Program-made: the position numbers and the translations under genes
The notes under the pieces: generated by a model
Told to the model about the DNA's origin: nothing
Databases searched by the model: none
What the model saw: only the letters and a program-made list of their open reading frames with translations
In this document: positions 17,454 to 25,866 of the stretch, one piece after another
How positions within the stretch are numbered: the stretch's first letter is position 1
Layout of the letters: every line of letters begins with the position of its first letter
Assembly (NCBI RefSeq): GCF_021261325.1
Contig: NZ_JAJSBI010000005.1
Location: 1 to 64,000, forward strand
DNA: 64,000 bases
DNA from: Streptomyces guryensis
GTDB lineage: Bacteria > Actinomycetota > Actinomycetes > Streptomycetales > Streptomycetaceae
Direction: 5' to 3'

Positions 17454-17816
17454 ATGCTTGAGATCAAGGCCGTCGAGAAGCCCGACGAGCGGCGCGATTT
17501 CCCGCGCGGACACCTGGAAGCCGTGCATATGACCGGGCTCGACTTCGCGGTGGGGACCTTCGAACCGGGCTGGAAGTGGTCCGAGTCCGTCGCGCCGATC
17601 GCCGGAACGGACAGCTGCCAGGTCCACCACAACGGATACTGCGTCTCCGGACGCATGCGCCTGCGCATGGACGACGGCGCCGAGCAGGAGGTCGGACCGG
17701 GCGACGTGTTCGTGGTGTCACCCGGGCACGACGCCTGGGTGGTCAGCGACGAGCCGTGCGTGGTGTACGACTTCGCGGGCCAGATGGCGACGGACTACGC
17801 GAAGTCGAAGGGCTAG
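17454..17816 (+). CDS. Single-domain cupin protein
   Basis: 120 residues with one cupin barrel. Motif 1 is degenerate (QVHHNGYCVSGRMRLRMDDG) and motif 2 is GPGDVFVVSPGHDAWVVSDEP. Histidines at HH and GHDAW could bind a metal. Conserved small cupins of this type (FEPGWKWSESVAPI) are common in actinomycetes and have no agreed function. ATG 17454 follows GGAAGGGAG. It ends 3 bases before the convergent VWA gene. Confidence 0.8.
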   Translation: MLEIKAVEKPDERRDFPRGHLEAVHMTGLDFAVGTFEPGWKWSESVAPIAGTDSCQVHHNGYCVSGRMRLRMDDGAEQEVGPGDVFVVSPGHDAWVVSDEPCVVYDFAGQMATDYAKSKG

Positions 17817-17819
17817 CGG

Positions 17820-19175
17820 TCACACCGGCAGCAGGCGCGCGACGAGCGCGCCGAGCTGCCGGGCGTTGCGGCACTCGTGCATCTCCACCAACTCGGCGTA
17901 CTCGGGTGCGGCGGAGTCGCCCGTGCCCCACTGGGCGTGCGGCTCGGGGTTCAACCAGTAGACGCGGCGGGCCCGTTCGGCCACCTGCCGTACCGACGTC
18001 AGGTTCGGGTCGCTCATGTTCGTACGGGCGTCGCCGAGGACGAACACCGTGGTACGCGGACCCACCGCGTCGCCGTACCGCTCCGCGAACTCGCCCAGTG
18101 CGACGCCGTAGTCGCTGCTGCCGTGCCAGCCCGTGAGCGTCGCCTCCGCCCGGATACGGGCGCCCAGCCCCTCCGGGTCGGCCGCTCCGTGGTCGAGGAG
18201 CCGGGTCACCTCGTCGAGCCGGTTGACGAAGGCGAACACCCGCACCTTGCTGAACTGGTCGTGCAGCGCCTGGACCAGCAGCATCGTGAAGTCCGAGAAC
18301 CCGGACACCGACCCCGACACATCGCACAGCAGCACCAGTTCGGGCCGCATGGGCCGGCGCCTGCGCAGCACCGGCTTCATCGGCACCCCGCCCGTGGACA
18401 GGGAACCGCGCAGGGTGCGCCGCAGATCGATGCTGCCGCGGGAGGCACGGCGCCGACGGGCCGCGAGCCGGGTGGCGAGCTTACGGGCGAGCGGCTGAAC
18501 GGTTCTGCGCAACTCGGCGAGCTGGAGTTTCCCGGCGTAGAGGAAGTCGACCCGGTCGGGCGTCGTGGCCACCGCGCGCCGCGCGAGCTCGTCCCGGTCG
18601 CGCTGCTCGGCGATCCGGCGCCGCGCCTCCACGGCCACCTGCCTGCGGAACGTCTCGATCCGCCGCCGGATCTCGTCGTCGAGCAGCCGGTCGGCGAACC
18701 CGGAACTGCCGTTCCGCGCCCGGACGTTCTCGCGGACGCGGGCGAGCAGGGTCTGCGGGCGGAGCCGGTCGAGCGTCTGGTGCGACGACCAGCCCTCCGA
18801 CCCCGGCGACGTACCGTATCCGCCGAAGCCGTCGACCGCCTCCGCCGCCAGCTGCCCCATCATGACGACGTCGCCCGCGGCGAGCGCGGCGGAGAGCCGT
18901 TCCCGCAGATCCTCCCGGTCGGCGGGCTCCGTCTCCGGCCCGCCGACGCCCCGCGGGAAGTACAGGTCGAAGACCGGGTCGAACACCTGACGCTGCACCG
19001 TGCCGTGCAGCAGTGTCGCGGCCAGCCCCTCCCGCAGCAGCTCTCGGTCCGCGAGGCCCAGTGCAGCCACCGCCTGTGCCGCGTCCACGGTCTCGCCGGT
19101 ACCGATCCGCATGCCGTGCGCCCGCAGCGCCCCGACGAGAGAGGTGAGGCGCTCCGCCACTCCGGGGGCGGTCAC
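17820..19175 (-). CDS. CoxE-type von Willebrand factor A domain protein
   Basis: 451 residues. The C-terminal half is a VWA/CoxE domain with a MIDAS-like motif in LVLLCDVSGSVSGFS (Asp-X-Ser-X-Ser) and later HGSSDYGVALGEF and VFVLGDARTNMSDP. The N-terminal half is helical, rich in Arg/Glu. CoxE-like proteins work with MoxR AAA+ ATPases as metal-insertion or complex-remodelling chaperones. GTG 19175 overlaps the MoxR gene by 4 bases, confirming the partnership. No CO dehydrogenase or other client gene is adjacent, so the target is unknown. Confidence 0.88.
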   Translation of the reverse strand: MTAPGVAERLTSLVGALRAHGMRIGTGETVDAAQAVAALGLADRELLREGLAATLLHGTVQRQVFDPVFDLYFPRGVGGPETEPADREDLRERLSAALAAGDVVMMGQLAAEAVDGFGGYGTSPGSEGWSSHQTLDRLRPQTLLARVRENVRARNGSSGFADRLLDDEIRRRIETFRRQVAVEARRRIAEQRDRDELARRAVATTPDRVDFLYAGKLQLAELRRTVQPLARKLATRLAARRRRASRGSIDLRRTLRGSLSTGGVPMKPVLRRRRPMRPELVLLCDVSGSVSGFSDFTMLLVQALHDQFSKVRVFAFVNRLDEVTRLLDHGAADPEGLGARIRAEATLTGWHGSSDYGVALGEFAERYGDAVGPRTTVFVLGDARTNMSDPNLTSVRQVAERARRVYWLNPEPHAQWGTGDSAAPEYAELVEMHECRNARQLGALVARLLPV

Positions 19176-20071
19176 ACGGCGTCCACGTCGAGCTTGGCGG
19201 CCGCCTTGAGGACGTCGTCCTGGTGCTTGAGGAGAACGCCCAGAGTGTCGCGTACGACCGTCTCGCCGAGGGTGTCGGCGCCGAGCGCGAGGAGCGTGCG
19301 CGCCCAGTCGATCGTCTCGGCGACCGAGGGCACCTTGCGCAGGTCCATCGCGCGCATCGCGCCGACCACCCGCACCACCGAGCCGGCCAGCGCCTCGTCC
19401 AGGCCGGGCACCTTCAGCCGTACGATCCGACGCTCCAGTTCCTCCTCGGGGAAGCCGATGTGGAGGAACAGACAGCGGCGGCGCAGCGCCTCGGACAGCT
19501 CGCGGCTCGCGTTCGAGGTGAGGACGACGAAGGGGCGGCGGGTCGCGGTGATCGTGCCCAGCTCGGGAACCGTGACCTGGAAGTCGCTCAGTACTTCCAG
19601 GAGCAGGCCCTCCACCTCGACGTCCGCCTTGTCGGTCTCGTCGATCAGCAGCACCTTGGGGTCGTCACCGCGGATGGCGGTGAGCAGGGGCCGCGTGAGC
19701 AGGAACTCCTCGCTGAAGATGTCCGTGCGCGTCTCGTCCCAGGTCTCGTCGCGGCCCGCGCTGATGCGCAGCAGCTGCTTGGCGTGGTTCCACTCGTACA
19801 GTGCCCGGGACTCGTCGACGCCCTCGTAGCACTGCAGCCGGACCAGCCGCGCGTCCGCCACCTCGGCGACGGCCTTGGCGAGCTCCGTCTTGCCGACCCC
19901 CGCGGGGCCCTCCACCAGCAGCGGCTTGCCCAGGCGGTCGGCGAGGAAGACGGTGGTGGCGACCGCGGGCGAGGCGAGATAGCCGGTGGCGGCCAGACGC
20001 GCGGAGACGTCGTCGACGGATGTGAACAGCAACGGGGCCTCCAGCTCGGCACGGATCGGACCGCTCGACAC
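19172..20071 (-). CDS. MoxR-family AAA+ ATPase
   Basis: 299 residues. Walker A is GPAGVGKTELAKAVAE near residue 53, Walker B is VLLIDETDKADVEVEG, sensor 1 is VLTSNASRELSEALRRRC, and the arginine finger region follows. MoxR ATPases with CoxE-type VWA partners mature or remodel metalloenzyme complexes. GTG 20071 is the likely start, with only a weak ribosome site. The upstream TAAGCGCTTGTT motif suggests TetR-type control. Confidence 0.88.
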   Translation of the reverse strand: MSSGPIRAELEAPLLFTSVDDVSARLAATGYLASPAVATTVFLADRLGKPLLVEGPAGVGKTELAKAVAEVADARLVRLQCYEGVDESRALYEWNHAKQLLRISAGRDETWDETRTDIFSEEFLLTRPLLTAIRGDDPKVLLIDETDKADVEVEGLLLEVLSDFQVTVPELGTITATRRPFVVLTSNASRELSEALRRRCLFLHIGFPEEELERRIVRLKVPGLDEALAGSVVRVVGAMRAMDLRKVPSVAETIDWARTLLALGADTLGETVVRDTLGVLLKHQDDVLKAAAKLDVDAV

Positions 20072-20085
20072 GGATCGGATCCACT

Positions 20086-20100
20086 ATCTAAGCGCTTGTT
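20086..20100. promoter_or_regulatory. AACAAGCGCTTA palindromic motif upstream of moxR
   Basis: On the minus strand AACAAGCGCTTAGAT precedes the MoxR gene by about 18 bases. The AAGCGCTT core and the CAAG..CTTG half sites match the style of TetR-family operators such as KstR2 (A-N-CAAG-NN-CTTG-N-T), with one half site degenerate. No TetR gene is adjacent, so control in trans would be needed. Confidence 0.4.
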
Positions 20101-20398
20101 CACCCGTCCTGTCACGCGAAACCATCCAGGCGGGGCGCAGAACCCGGCCCCGTCCGGGTCACCACGACGCGCCGACCCTGCGCCCGGCCGGCGCAATGGA
20201 CCGGTGACCGCGCCCCCGGACGACTGCCTCGCCGTTCCGCGCAATGGCCGGCTCGGGCGGCGTGGAGCATCAGCACACCCCGGATGCCGGCCATGCCGCT
20301 GTGGCCCCGCTGCTGCCGGCCGTGCTCCTCCTGGACCCGGAGCCCCGCGGTCAGGGAGAGGGAAGTCCGTTGTCAGTGGCGCCTTGTACGTTTCGGTC
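20101..20398. other. Intergenic region between moxR and a hypothetical gene
   Basis: About 300 bases without a supported gene, containing the divergent promoters of the MoxR gene and the unknown gene at 20399. Nothing more specific is visible. Confidence 0.3.
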
Positions 20399-20995
20399 AT
20401 GGGGATCTATCTGGTCAGTGTCGATGCGCAGGAATGGTTCGACGACGACGAGGATGAGGGCGGCCGAGGCGCCGTCGCCGCCGCGCTCGACGCGGAGTTG
20501 GGACGGCGCGGGCTGCCGCCGTACACCTCGGTGCCCGAGGGGGCGGACTTCGTGCGCGGCTCGGGGATGTCGTTCGAGGAGAAGCTGGTGCCTCCCATGG
20601 ACGGGTTCAGCGCCCTGTGCCGGGCACACCTGTCACGGGCGGAAGAGGAGGTGCTCTGCGGCTGGACGCTGCTGGTGCCCCTCTCCCTCGACGAGGAGAT
20701 CTGGCTGCCCGTCGACTCCGCCTACACGGACGAGACGATGGTCGCCGGTGCTCCCCAGGTGCTCCGCCTCGCGGAGCGGCTGGCGACGGCAGTCGAACTT
20801 CCGGTGGACGAGATACCGGCGACCAACGACAACCTGGACCTGACCATGTGGTTCCTGGACGGCCCGGCGAAGGACCTGGCCGCCACCCGGCCGGGACCCT
20901 GGAGCGACGACCTGGACACCGCCTTCTACGTGGCGGTGTATCTGCGGGCCGCCCAGCACTCGCTGCGCCGCGGCTGCCCGATCGAGTACTGCTGA
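20399..20995 (+). CDS. Conserved hypothetical protein, 198 residues
   Basis: An acidic soluble protein with no signal peptide or membrane segment that I can recognise. It begins MGIYLVSVDAQEWFDDDEDE and has a middle block VLCGWTLLVPLSLDEEIWLP and an end block DLDTAFYVAVYLRAAQHSLR. The third-base GC pattern is that of a real Streptomyces gene. ATG 20399 lacks a Shine-Dalgarno sequence. It lies between the MoxR gene and an ABC-transporter remnant, which gives no clue. No function is proposed. Confidence 0.65.
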   Translation: MGIYLVSVDAQEWFDDDEDEGGRGAVAAALDAELGRRGLPPYTSVPEGADFVRGSGMSFEEKLVPPMDGFSALCRAHLSRAEEEVLCGWTLLVPLSLDEEIWLPVDSAYTDETMVAGAPQVLRLAERLATAVELPVDEIPATNDNLDLTMWFLDGPAKDLAATRPGPWSDDLDTAFYVAVYLRAAQHSLRRGCPIEYC

Positions 20996-21149
20996 CCGGG
21001 ACCTCGCAGTTGGCGTGCAGGCAGACCGTCGGTCAGGAGAGAACGAGGCCTCTGGTGCGCCACCGGCCTCGTGTCCTGGTGCGACGAGCGGTGGGTCCTC
21101 GGAATCCTGGGCCGCAACTCGACGACCAAGCCGGCAGCAGACTCAGCGC

Positions 21150-21376
21150 CTTCTGCCGCACCGGCTCGACTCCGGCGATGTCCTCGCCGTTCACGAGGAT
21201 CCGCCCCGAGGCCGGCTCGATCAGCTGGTTGACCATCATCATGGTCGTCGTCCTGCCGCAGCGGGAGGGGCCCGCCGGCGTGACGAGCTCGCCCTGCGGA
21301 CCCCTCGAAGCCCAGGTCGTCCACCGCCGTCGTACCGCCCCGGATACCCCTTGGTGACCTGCTCGAACCGGATCAT
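21150..21376 (-). pseudogene. Degraded ABC transporter ATPase (glycine betaine/choline type)
   Basis: The start reads MIRFEQVTKGYPG. The frame then shifts to TTAVDDLGFE, shifts again through a Walker A relic PAGPSRCGRTTTMMMVNQLI, and ends EPASGRILVNGEDIAGVEPV before all similarity stops. Intact OpuCA/ProV-type ATPases read LVGPSGCGKTTTM-x-MVNRLIEPTSGRI at the same place, so at least two frameshifts, a Lys to Arg loss in Walker A, and a C-terminal truncation are present. A dead gene between the hypothetical protein and the lut genes. Confidence 0.75.
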
Positions 21377-21474
21377 GCCCTCACGCCGACGGCGCGGCCG
21401 GTGCTCCGACCGTCAGCGGGCCCCGGCGGTGGGTGAGCGGCCGGCCGGGCTTCCGGCAGGGACGGGCCGCTGAC

Positions 21475-22119
21475 TCACCCGCTCACCAGCACCACCTCCA
21501 GGGTGCGCGGCCCGTGCACCCCTTCGACCCGGTCCAGCTCGATGTCGCTGGTCGCCGACGGGCCGGAGATCCACGTCAACGGGCGGACCGGGTCGAGGCG
21601 TTCGAGAGCCTGGGGCACGGACGACACGACCTGCTCGGGGACCCGTACGACACAGATGTGGTGGTCGGGGACGAGGGTGATGCGACGGCGGCCCTGGTCG
21701 GGGCCCCCGTCGAGGACGATGGTGCCCGTCTCGGCCACGGCCACCGCACACCCGGTGACCACGCTCTCGACCTGGTCCAGCTCATGCGGGGTGCTCTCGG
21801 CACGATCCGGAACCCGCTCGGCGTCCGTCCCCCCGAGCCACTCCTCGTTCGGTCCGGCCGGCACCAGCACCGTCTTCGAGCCCCGCTCGGCGAGCAACCG
21901 GCCGATCACCGCCGCCAGTTCGGCCGCCGTGCAGCGATGCACGATCGCCCGGTAGTCCGCCAGGTTCTCGGCCAGCAGATCCACCGTCTGCGCGACACTC
22001 CGCTCCCCGTGCTCACGCACATAGTCGCGCGAAACAGCCTGCTCGTACGGCGTGTCGTCCTGCGGTACGTCCGCGAGCGCGCGCCGTACCCGGCCCAGGA
22101 TCCGTTCCCTGCTGCTCAC
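21475..22119 (-). CDS. lutC: LutC, lactate utilisation protein C (LUD domain)
   Basis: 214 residues of the LUD (YkgG) family. Typical motifs are SSRERILGRVRRAL at the start and VAVAETGTIVLDGG and RRITLVPDHHICVV in the core. With LutA and LutB it forms the L-lactate oxidising system that converts L-lactate to pyruvate. GTG 22119 overlaps the LutB stop by 4 bases. It is the last gene of the operon beginning with rhaI; the product of the rhamnose pathway, L-lactate, is its expected substrate. Confidence 0.92.
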   Translation of the reverse strand: MSSRERILGRVRRALADVPQDDTPYEQAVSRDYVREHGERSVAQTVDLLAENLADYRAIVHRCTAAELAAVIGRLLAERGSKTVLVPAGPNEEWLGGTDAERVPDRAESTPHELDQVESVVTGCAVAVAETGTIVLDGGPDQGRRRITLVPDHHICVVRVPEQVVSSVPQALERLDPVRPLTWISGPSATSDIELDRVEGVHGPRTLEVVLVSG

Positions 22120-23594
22120 TTCGCGCCTCCCTTGCCACCCTGCGTGCGCTGCCACCAGTCGCGGAACGGTTCCGCCGGCACCGGCGGAAGATCCCGGCTG
22201 CCGCTCCACGCCTTGCCCGGCCCGGGCAGTGTGCGCGGATGAAGGCGGCGCGTGCGGGAAGCCAGCCGCTGACCCGTGCGCAGGGCCCCCGGACGGGTGA
22301 ACGCCCAGCGGGCCGCGCGCATCGCCGCCCGCTCGGCCGCATGTCCCTTCGCGGGCTGCAGCACCACCTTGTTGCCCTCGCGGGTCACCGGCCCGCCCTC
22401 CACGACACGCTCCCGCAGATGAACCAGGACCTCCGGGATGTCGATGGCGACCGGGCACACCTCGTAGCAGGCGCCGCACAGCGACGACGCGTACGGCAGC
22501 GAGGCGTCGATCTCGCTTGCGGTGCCCCGCAGTTGAGGGCTGAGGATCGCGCCGATCGGGCCCGGGTAGACCGAACCGTAGGCGTGCCCGCCGGCCCGCT
22601 CGTACACCGGGCAGACGTTCAGACAGGCCGAGCAGCGGATACAGCGCAGCGCCTGGCGGCCGACCTCGTCGGCGAGGGTGTCGGTGCGGCCGTTGTCGAG
22701 CAGCACCAGGTGGAAGGTGCGCGGTCCGTCGCCGTCCGTGGTGCCGGTCCACGTCGAGGTGTAGGGGTTCATGCGCTCGGCGGTGGAGGAGCGGGGCAGG
22801 GTCTGCAGGAACACCTCCAGGTCCCGCCAGGCCGGCACGATCTTCTCGATGCCGACGACCGAGATCAGCGTCTCGGGCAGGGTCAGACACATCCGCCCGT
22901 TGCCCTCGGACTCGACGACCACCAGGGTGCCGGTCTCGGCGACCATGAAGTTGGCGCCGGAGATCCCGACCTTGGCGCGCAGGAACTTCTCCCGCAGGTG
23001 CAGCCGGGCCGCCTCGGCGAGCTCGGCGGGCGTGTCGGTCAGGCCGTCGGGGGCCGGGCGGCCCCACTCACTCATCTCATGCTCGAAGATGTCCCGGATC
23101 TCGCCGCGGTTGCGGTGGATCGCCGGGACCAGGATGTGCGAGGGCCGGTCCTTGCCCAACTGCACGATCAGTTCGGCGAGATCCGTCTCGTAGGCACGGA
23201 TGCCCTCGGCTTCGAGCGCTTCGTTGAGGCCGATCTCCTGCGTGGCCATCGACTTGACCTTGACGACCTCCGACTCGCCGGTCGCCTTCACCAGGCCGGC
23301 CACGATCCGGTTGGCCTCGTCGGCGTCGGAGGCCCAGTGCACGATGCCGCCGGCGGCCGTGACCGACGCCTCCAGCTGCTCCAGGTACCGGTCCAGATGG
23401 CGCAGCGTATGGTCCTTGATCCGCTTGCCCGCCTCCCGCAGCGCCGCCCAGTCGGTCAGCTCCGCCACGGCCGTCGCCCGCTTGGCGCGGATGGTGTGCG
23501 TCGCGTGCCGCAGATTGCCGCGCAGCGTCGGATTGTTGACCGCCTCGTGCGCGGCCTTGGGAAAGGCCGGCATCCCCACGAACGTCCCGCTCAT
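22116..23594 (-). CDS. lutB: LutB, iron-sulfur L-lactate oxidation protein
   Basis: 492 residues. The N-terminal LUD domain is followed by two ferredoxin-like clusters, CIRCSACLNVCPVY and CGACYEVCPVAI, and a Lys/Arg-rich tail. HAYGSVYPGPIGAIL between the clusters is typical of LutB/YkgF. It passes electrons during L-lactate oxidation with LutA and LutC. ATG 23594 overlaps the LutA stop by 4 bases (ATGA), so the three are co-translated. An upstream extension to 23819 is antisense-like and lacks a ribosome site. Confidence 0.95.
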   Translation of the reverse strand: MSGTFVGMPAFPKAAHEAVNNPTLRGNLRHATHTIRAKRATAVAELTDWAALREAGKRIKDHTLRHLDRYLEQLEASVTAAGGIVHWASDADEANRIVAGLVKATGESEVVKVKSMATQEIGLNEALEAEGIRAYETDLAELIVQLGKDRPSHILVPAIHRNRGEIRDIFEHEMSEWGRPAPDGLTDTPAELAEAARLHLREKFLRAKVGISGANFMVAETGTLVVVESEGNGRMCLTLPETLISVVGIEKIVPAWRDLEVFLQTLPRSSTAERMNPYTSTWTGTTDGDGPRTFHLVLLDNGRTDTLADEVGRQALRCIRCSACLNVCPVYERAGGHAYGSVYPGPIGAILSPQLRGTASEIDASLPYASSLCGACYEVCPVAIDIPEVLVHLRERVVEGGPVTREGNKVVLQPAKGHAAERAAMRAARWAFTRPGALRTGQRLASRTRRLHPRTLPGPGKAWSGSRDLPPVPAEPFRDWWQRTQGGKGGAK

Positions 23595-24346
23595 ACGGCC
23601 GGCTCCTCCTCCGTGCTCGCCAGGATCTCCGCGATGTGCACCGGCCGCATTCCGCTGCTGAGCCGCGTCATCGTCCCGCCGATGTGCATCAGACAGGAGT
23701 TGTCGGCCGCGCACAGCACCTCCGCGCCGGTCGACTCGGCGTTGCGCACCTTGTCCGCGCCCATCGCCGCCGAGACGTCGGCGTTCTTCAGGGCGAAAGT
23801 GCCGCCGAAGCCACAACACTCCTCGGCACCCGGCAGCTCGACCAGCTCCAGGCCCTTCACCGCCTGGAGCAGCCGGCGCGGGCGGTCGCCGAGCCCCAGG
23901 CCGCGCAGCCCGTGACAGGTCGGGTGGTAGGTCACCTGGTGCGGGTAGTACGCGCCGACGTCCGTCACCCCGAGCACGTCCACCAGGAACTCGGTGAGCT
24001 CGTACGTCTTCGGGACGACAGGAGCCAATGTCGCCGCGAGCGAGTCCCCGCGCCCCTCGGCCCGCGCCCGCTCACCCATCCGCGGATAAAGCTCCCGCAC
24101 CATCGCCCCGCAGGACCCGGACGGCGTCACGATCGCCTCGTACTCCCCGAAAACATCGGAGAAATGTCGGGCCAGCGGCTCCGCCTCATGTCGATACCCA
24201 GTGTTGTAGTGCGCCTGCCCGCAGCAGGTCTGTGCCATCGGGAAATCGACCTCGACACCCAGCCTGGTCAGCAGTTTTACCACGGCGCGCCCGGTCTCCG
24301 GATAGAGCGTGTCGTTGACACAGGTCAGGAACAGGGCGACACGCAT
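23591..24346 (-). CDS. lutA: LutA, CCG-domain lactate oxidation protein
   Basis: 251 residues with two Cys-Cys-Gly (CCG) motifs, QTCCGQAHYNTGYR and AEECCGFGGTFALKN, that bind an iron-sulfur cofactor as in heterodisulfide reductase subunits and LutA/YkgE. TYHPTCHGLRGLG between them is also conserved. ATG 24346 follows GGAG at 7 bases. It starts 72 bases after rhaB, so lutABC is read as the tail of the rhamnose operon. No lctP permease or LldR-type regulator is present, unlike stand-alone lut operons. Confidence 0.95.
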   Translation of the reverse strand: MRVALFLTCVNDTLYPETGRAVVKLLTRLGVEVDFPMAQTCCGQAHYNTGYRHEAEPLARHFSDVFGEYEAIVTPSGSCGAMVRELYPRMGERARAEGRGDSLAATLAPVVPKTYELTEFLVDVLGVTDVGAYYPHQVTYHPTCHGLRGLGLGDRPRRLLQAVKGLELVELPGAEECCGFGGTFALKNADVSAAMGADKVRNAESTGAEVLCAADNSCLMHIGGTMTRLSSGMRPVHIAEILASTEEEPAV

Positions 24347-24417
24347 CGCAGCTCCTCGTGATCGGTCATCGGATGAGTGAAGCGTAGCCGGGGGACGGCG
24401 CGTGGGGGAGACCCCCC

Positions 24418-25866
24418 TCACCTTCCGGTGAGCCGGGCCTGCGCCTCACGCCACCGGGCGGTGTCGCCCCGCGGCTCGTAGCGGGTGAGCGGCTGGGTGC
24501 GCGTGAGCAGGTGCCGTCCGCTCGCGAGGTCGCCCACCAGTCCGTGCGCCCGGGCCTGGACCAGCACGTTCCCCAGCGCCGCCGCCTCCGTCGGACCGGC
24601 CACCACGGGCAGTCCGCACGCGTCGGCGGTCAGCTGGCACAGCAGCGCGTTGCGGGTACCGCCGCCGACGACATGCACGACGTCCACCGGATGCCCGGCC
24701 AGCCGCTGGGCGTCCTCGATCGCCCGGCGGTGGGCCAGGGCGAGCGAGTCGAGAATGCAGCGCGTGATCTCCGCGGGGGATGCGGGCACCGGCTGCCCCG
24801 AGGCGCGGCACGCCTCGGCGATCCGTTCCGGCATCCGCCCCGGCGCCAGGAACGCCGCATCCCCCGCATCCACCACCGACCGCAGGGCCGGCGCGTTGGC
24901 GGCCTCCAGCAGCAGCGAGCCCAACTCCGGCTCGCCCCAGGCCCGTACGCACTCCTGGAGCAGCCACAACCCCATGATGTTGCGCAGATACCGGACCGAG
25001 CCGTCCAGCCCCAGCTCGTTGGTGAAGTTCGCGGCCCGGCTCTCCTCGGTCAGCACGGGCGCGTCCAGCTCCAGACCGGCCAGTGACCAGGTACCGGTGC
25101 AGATGTACGCGAACCGCTCACCGTCGGCCGGTACGGCGGCCACCGCGGACGCCGTGTCGTGCGAGCCGACCGCCGTCACCGGCACCGGCCCCCTCAGCCC
25201 GGTCTCCTCCAGCACCTCCGGCCGCAGCACACCCGCCGGATCCCCGGGCTGCCGCAGCGGCGCGAACAGGCCCAGGTCGACGCCCAGCCGGGAGGCGACC
25301 TCGTGCGACCACCCCCGGGTGCGGGGATCGATCAGCTGCGTCGTCGAGGCGTTGGTGAGCTCGGTGCCCTGCTCACCCGTGAGCCAGTAGGACATCAGGT
25401 CCGGGATGAGCAACAACCGCTCGGCATGGCCCAGTTGGGCCGTCCCCCGCGCCGCCACCAACTGGTACAGCGTGTTGAAGGGCGCGTACTGCAAGCCGGT
25501 CGCCGCGTACAGCTGCTCGGCGGGCACGGTCGCCCACACCTTCTCCGCGACGCCCTCCGTGCGGGCGTCCCGGTAGTGCACCGGATTGCCCAGCAGCGCC
25601 CCGTCGGCGTCCAGCAGCCCGTAGTCCACGGCCCAGCTGTCGATGCCGACGGAATCGACCTGCCCCGCCGCCTTCAGTCCGTCCAGGACACCCCCGTACA
25701 GGGAGAGGATGTCCCACCGCAGTCCCTCGGGCACCCGTACGGGCCGGTTGGGGAAGCGGTGCGCCTCGGTCAGCTCCAGGCTGTCGGGGCCGACGCGGCC
25801 GACCATGACGCGCCCGCTGGACGCGCCGAGGTCGACCGCGGCGTACGACTTCACGAGCGCGCTCAC
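24418..25866 (-). CDS. rhaB: Rhamnulokinase
   Basis: 482 residues, FGGY carbohydrate kinase. The N-terminal ATPase fold shows YAAVDLGASSGRVMVGRVG, the substrate loop SVGIDSWAVDYGLLD, the second phosphate motif GSHDTASAVAAVP, and the adenosine motif VHVVGGGTRNALLCQLTADA. It phosphorylates L-rhamnulose at C1 in the cytoplasm. GTG 25866 overlaps the stop of rhaEW by 4 bases. It is the third gene of the leftward operon and its substrate is the product of RhaI. Confidence 0.93.
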   Translation of the reverse strand: MSALVKSYAAVDLGASSGRVMVGRVGPDSLELTEAHRFPNRPVRVPEGLRWDILSLYGGVLDGLKAAGQVDSVGIDSWAVDYGLLDADGALLGNPVHYRDARTEGVAEKVWATVPAEQLYAATGLQYAPFNTLYQLVAARGTAQLGHAERLLLIPDLMSYWLTGEQGTELTNASTTQLIDPRTRGWSHEVASRLGVDLGLFAPLRQPGDPAGVLRPEVLEETGLRGPVPVTAVGSHDTASAVAAVPADGERFAYICTGTWSLAGLELDAPVLTEESRAANFTNELGLDGSVRYLRNIMGLWLLQECVRAWGEPELGSLLLEAANAPALRSVVDAGDAAFLAPGRMPERIAEACRASGQPVPASPAEITRCILDSLALAHRRAIEDAQRLAGHPVDVVHVVGGGTRNALLCQLTADACGLPVVAGPTEAAALGNVLVQARAHGLVGDLASGRHLLTRTQPLTRYEPRGDTARWREAQARLTGR

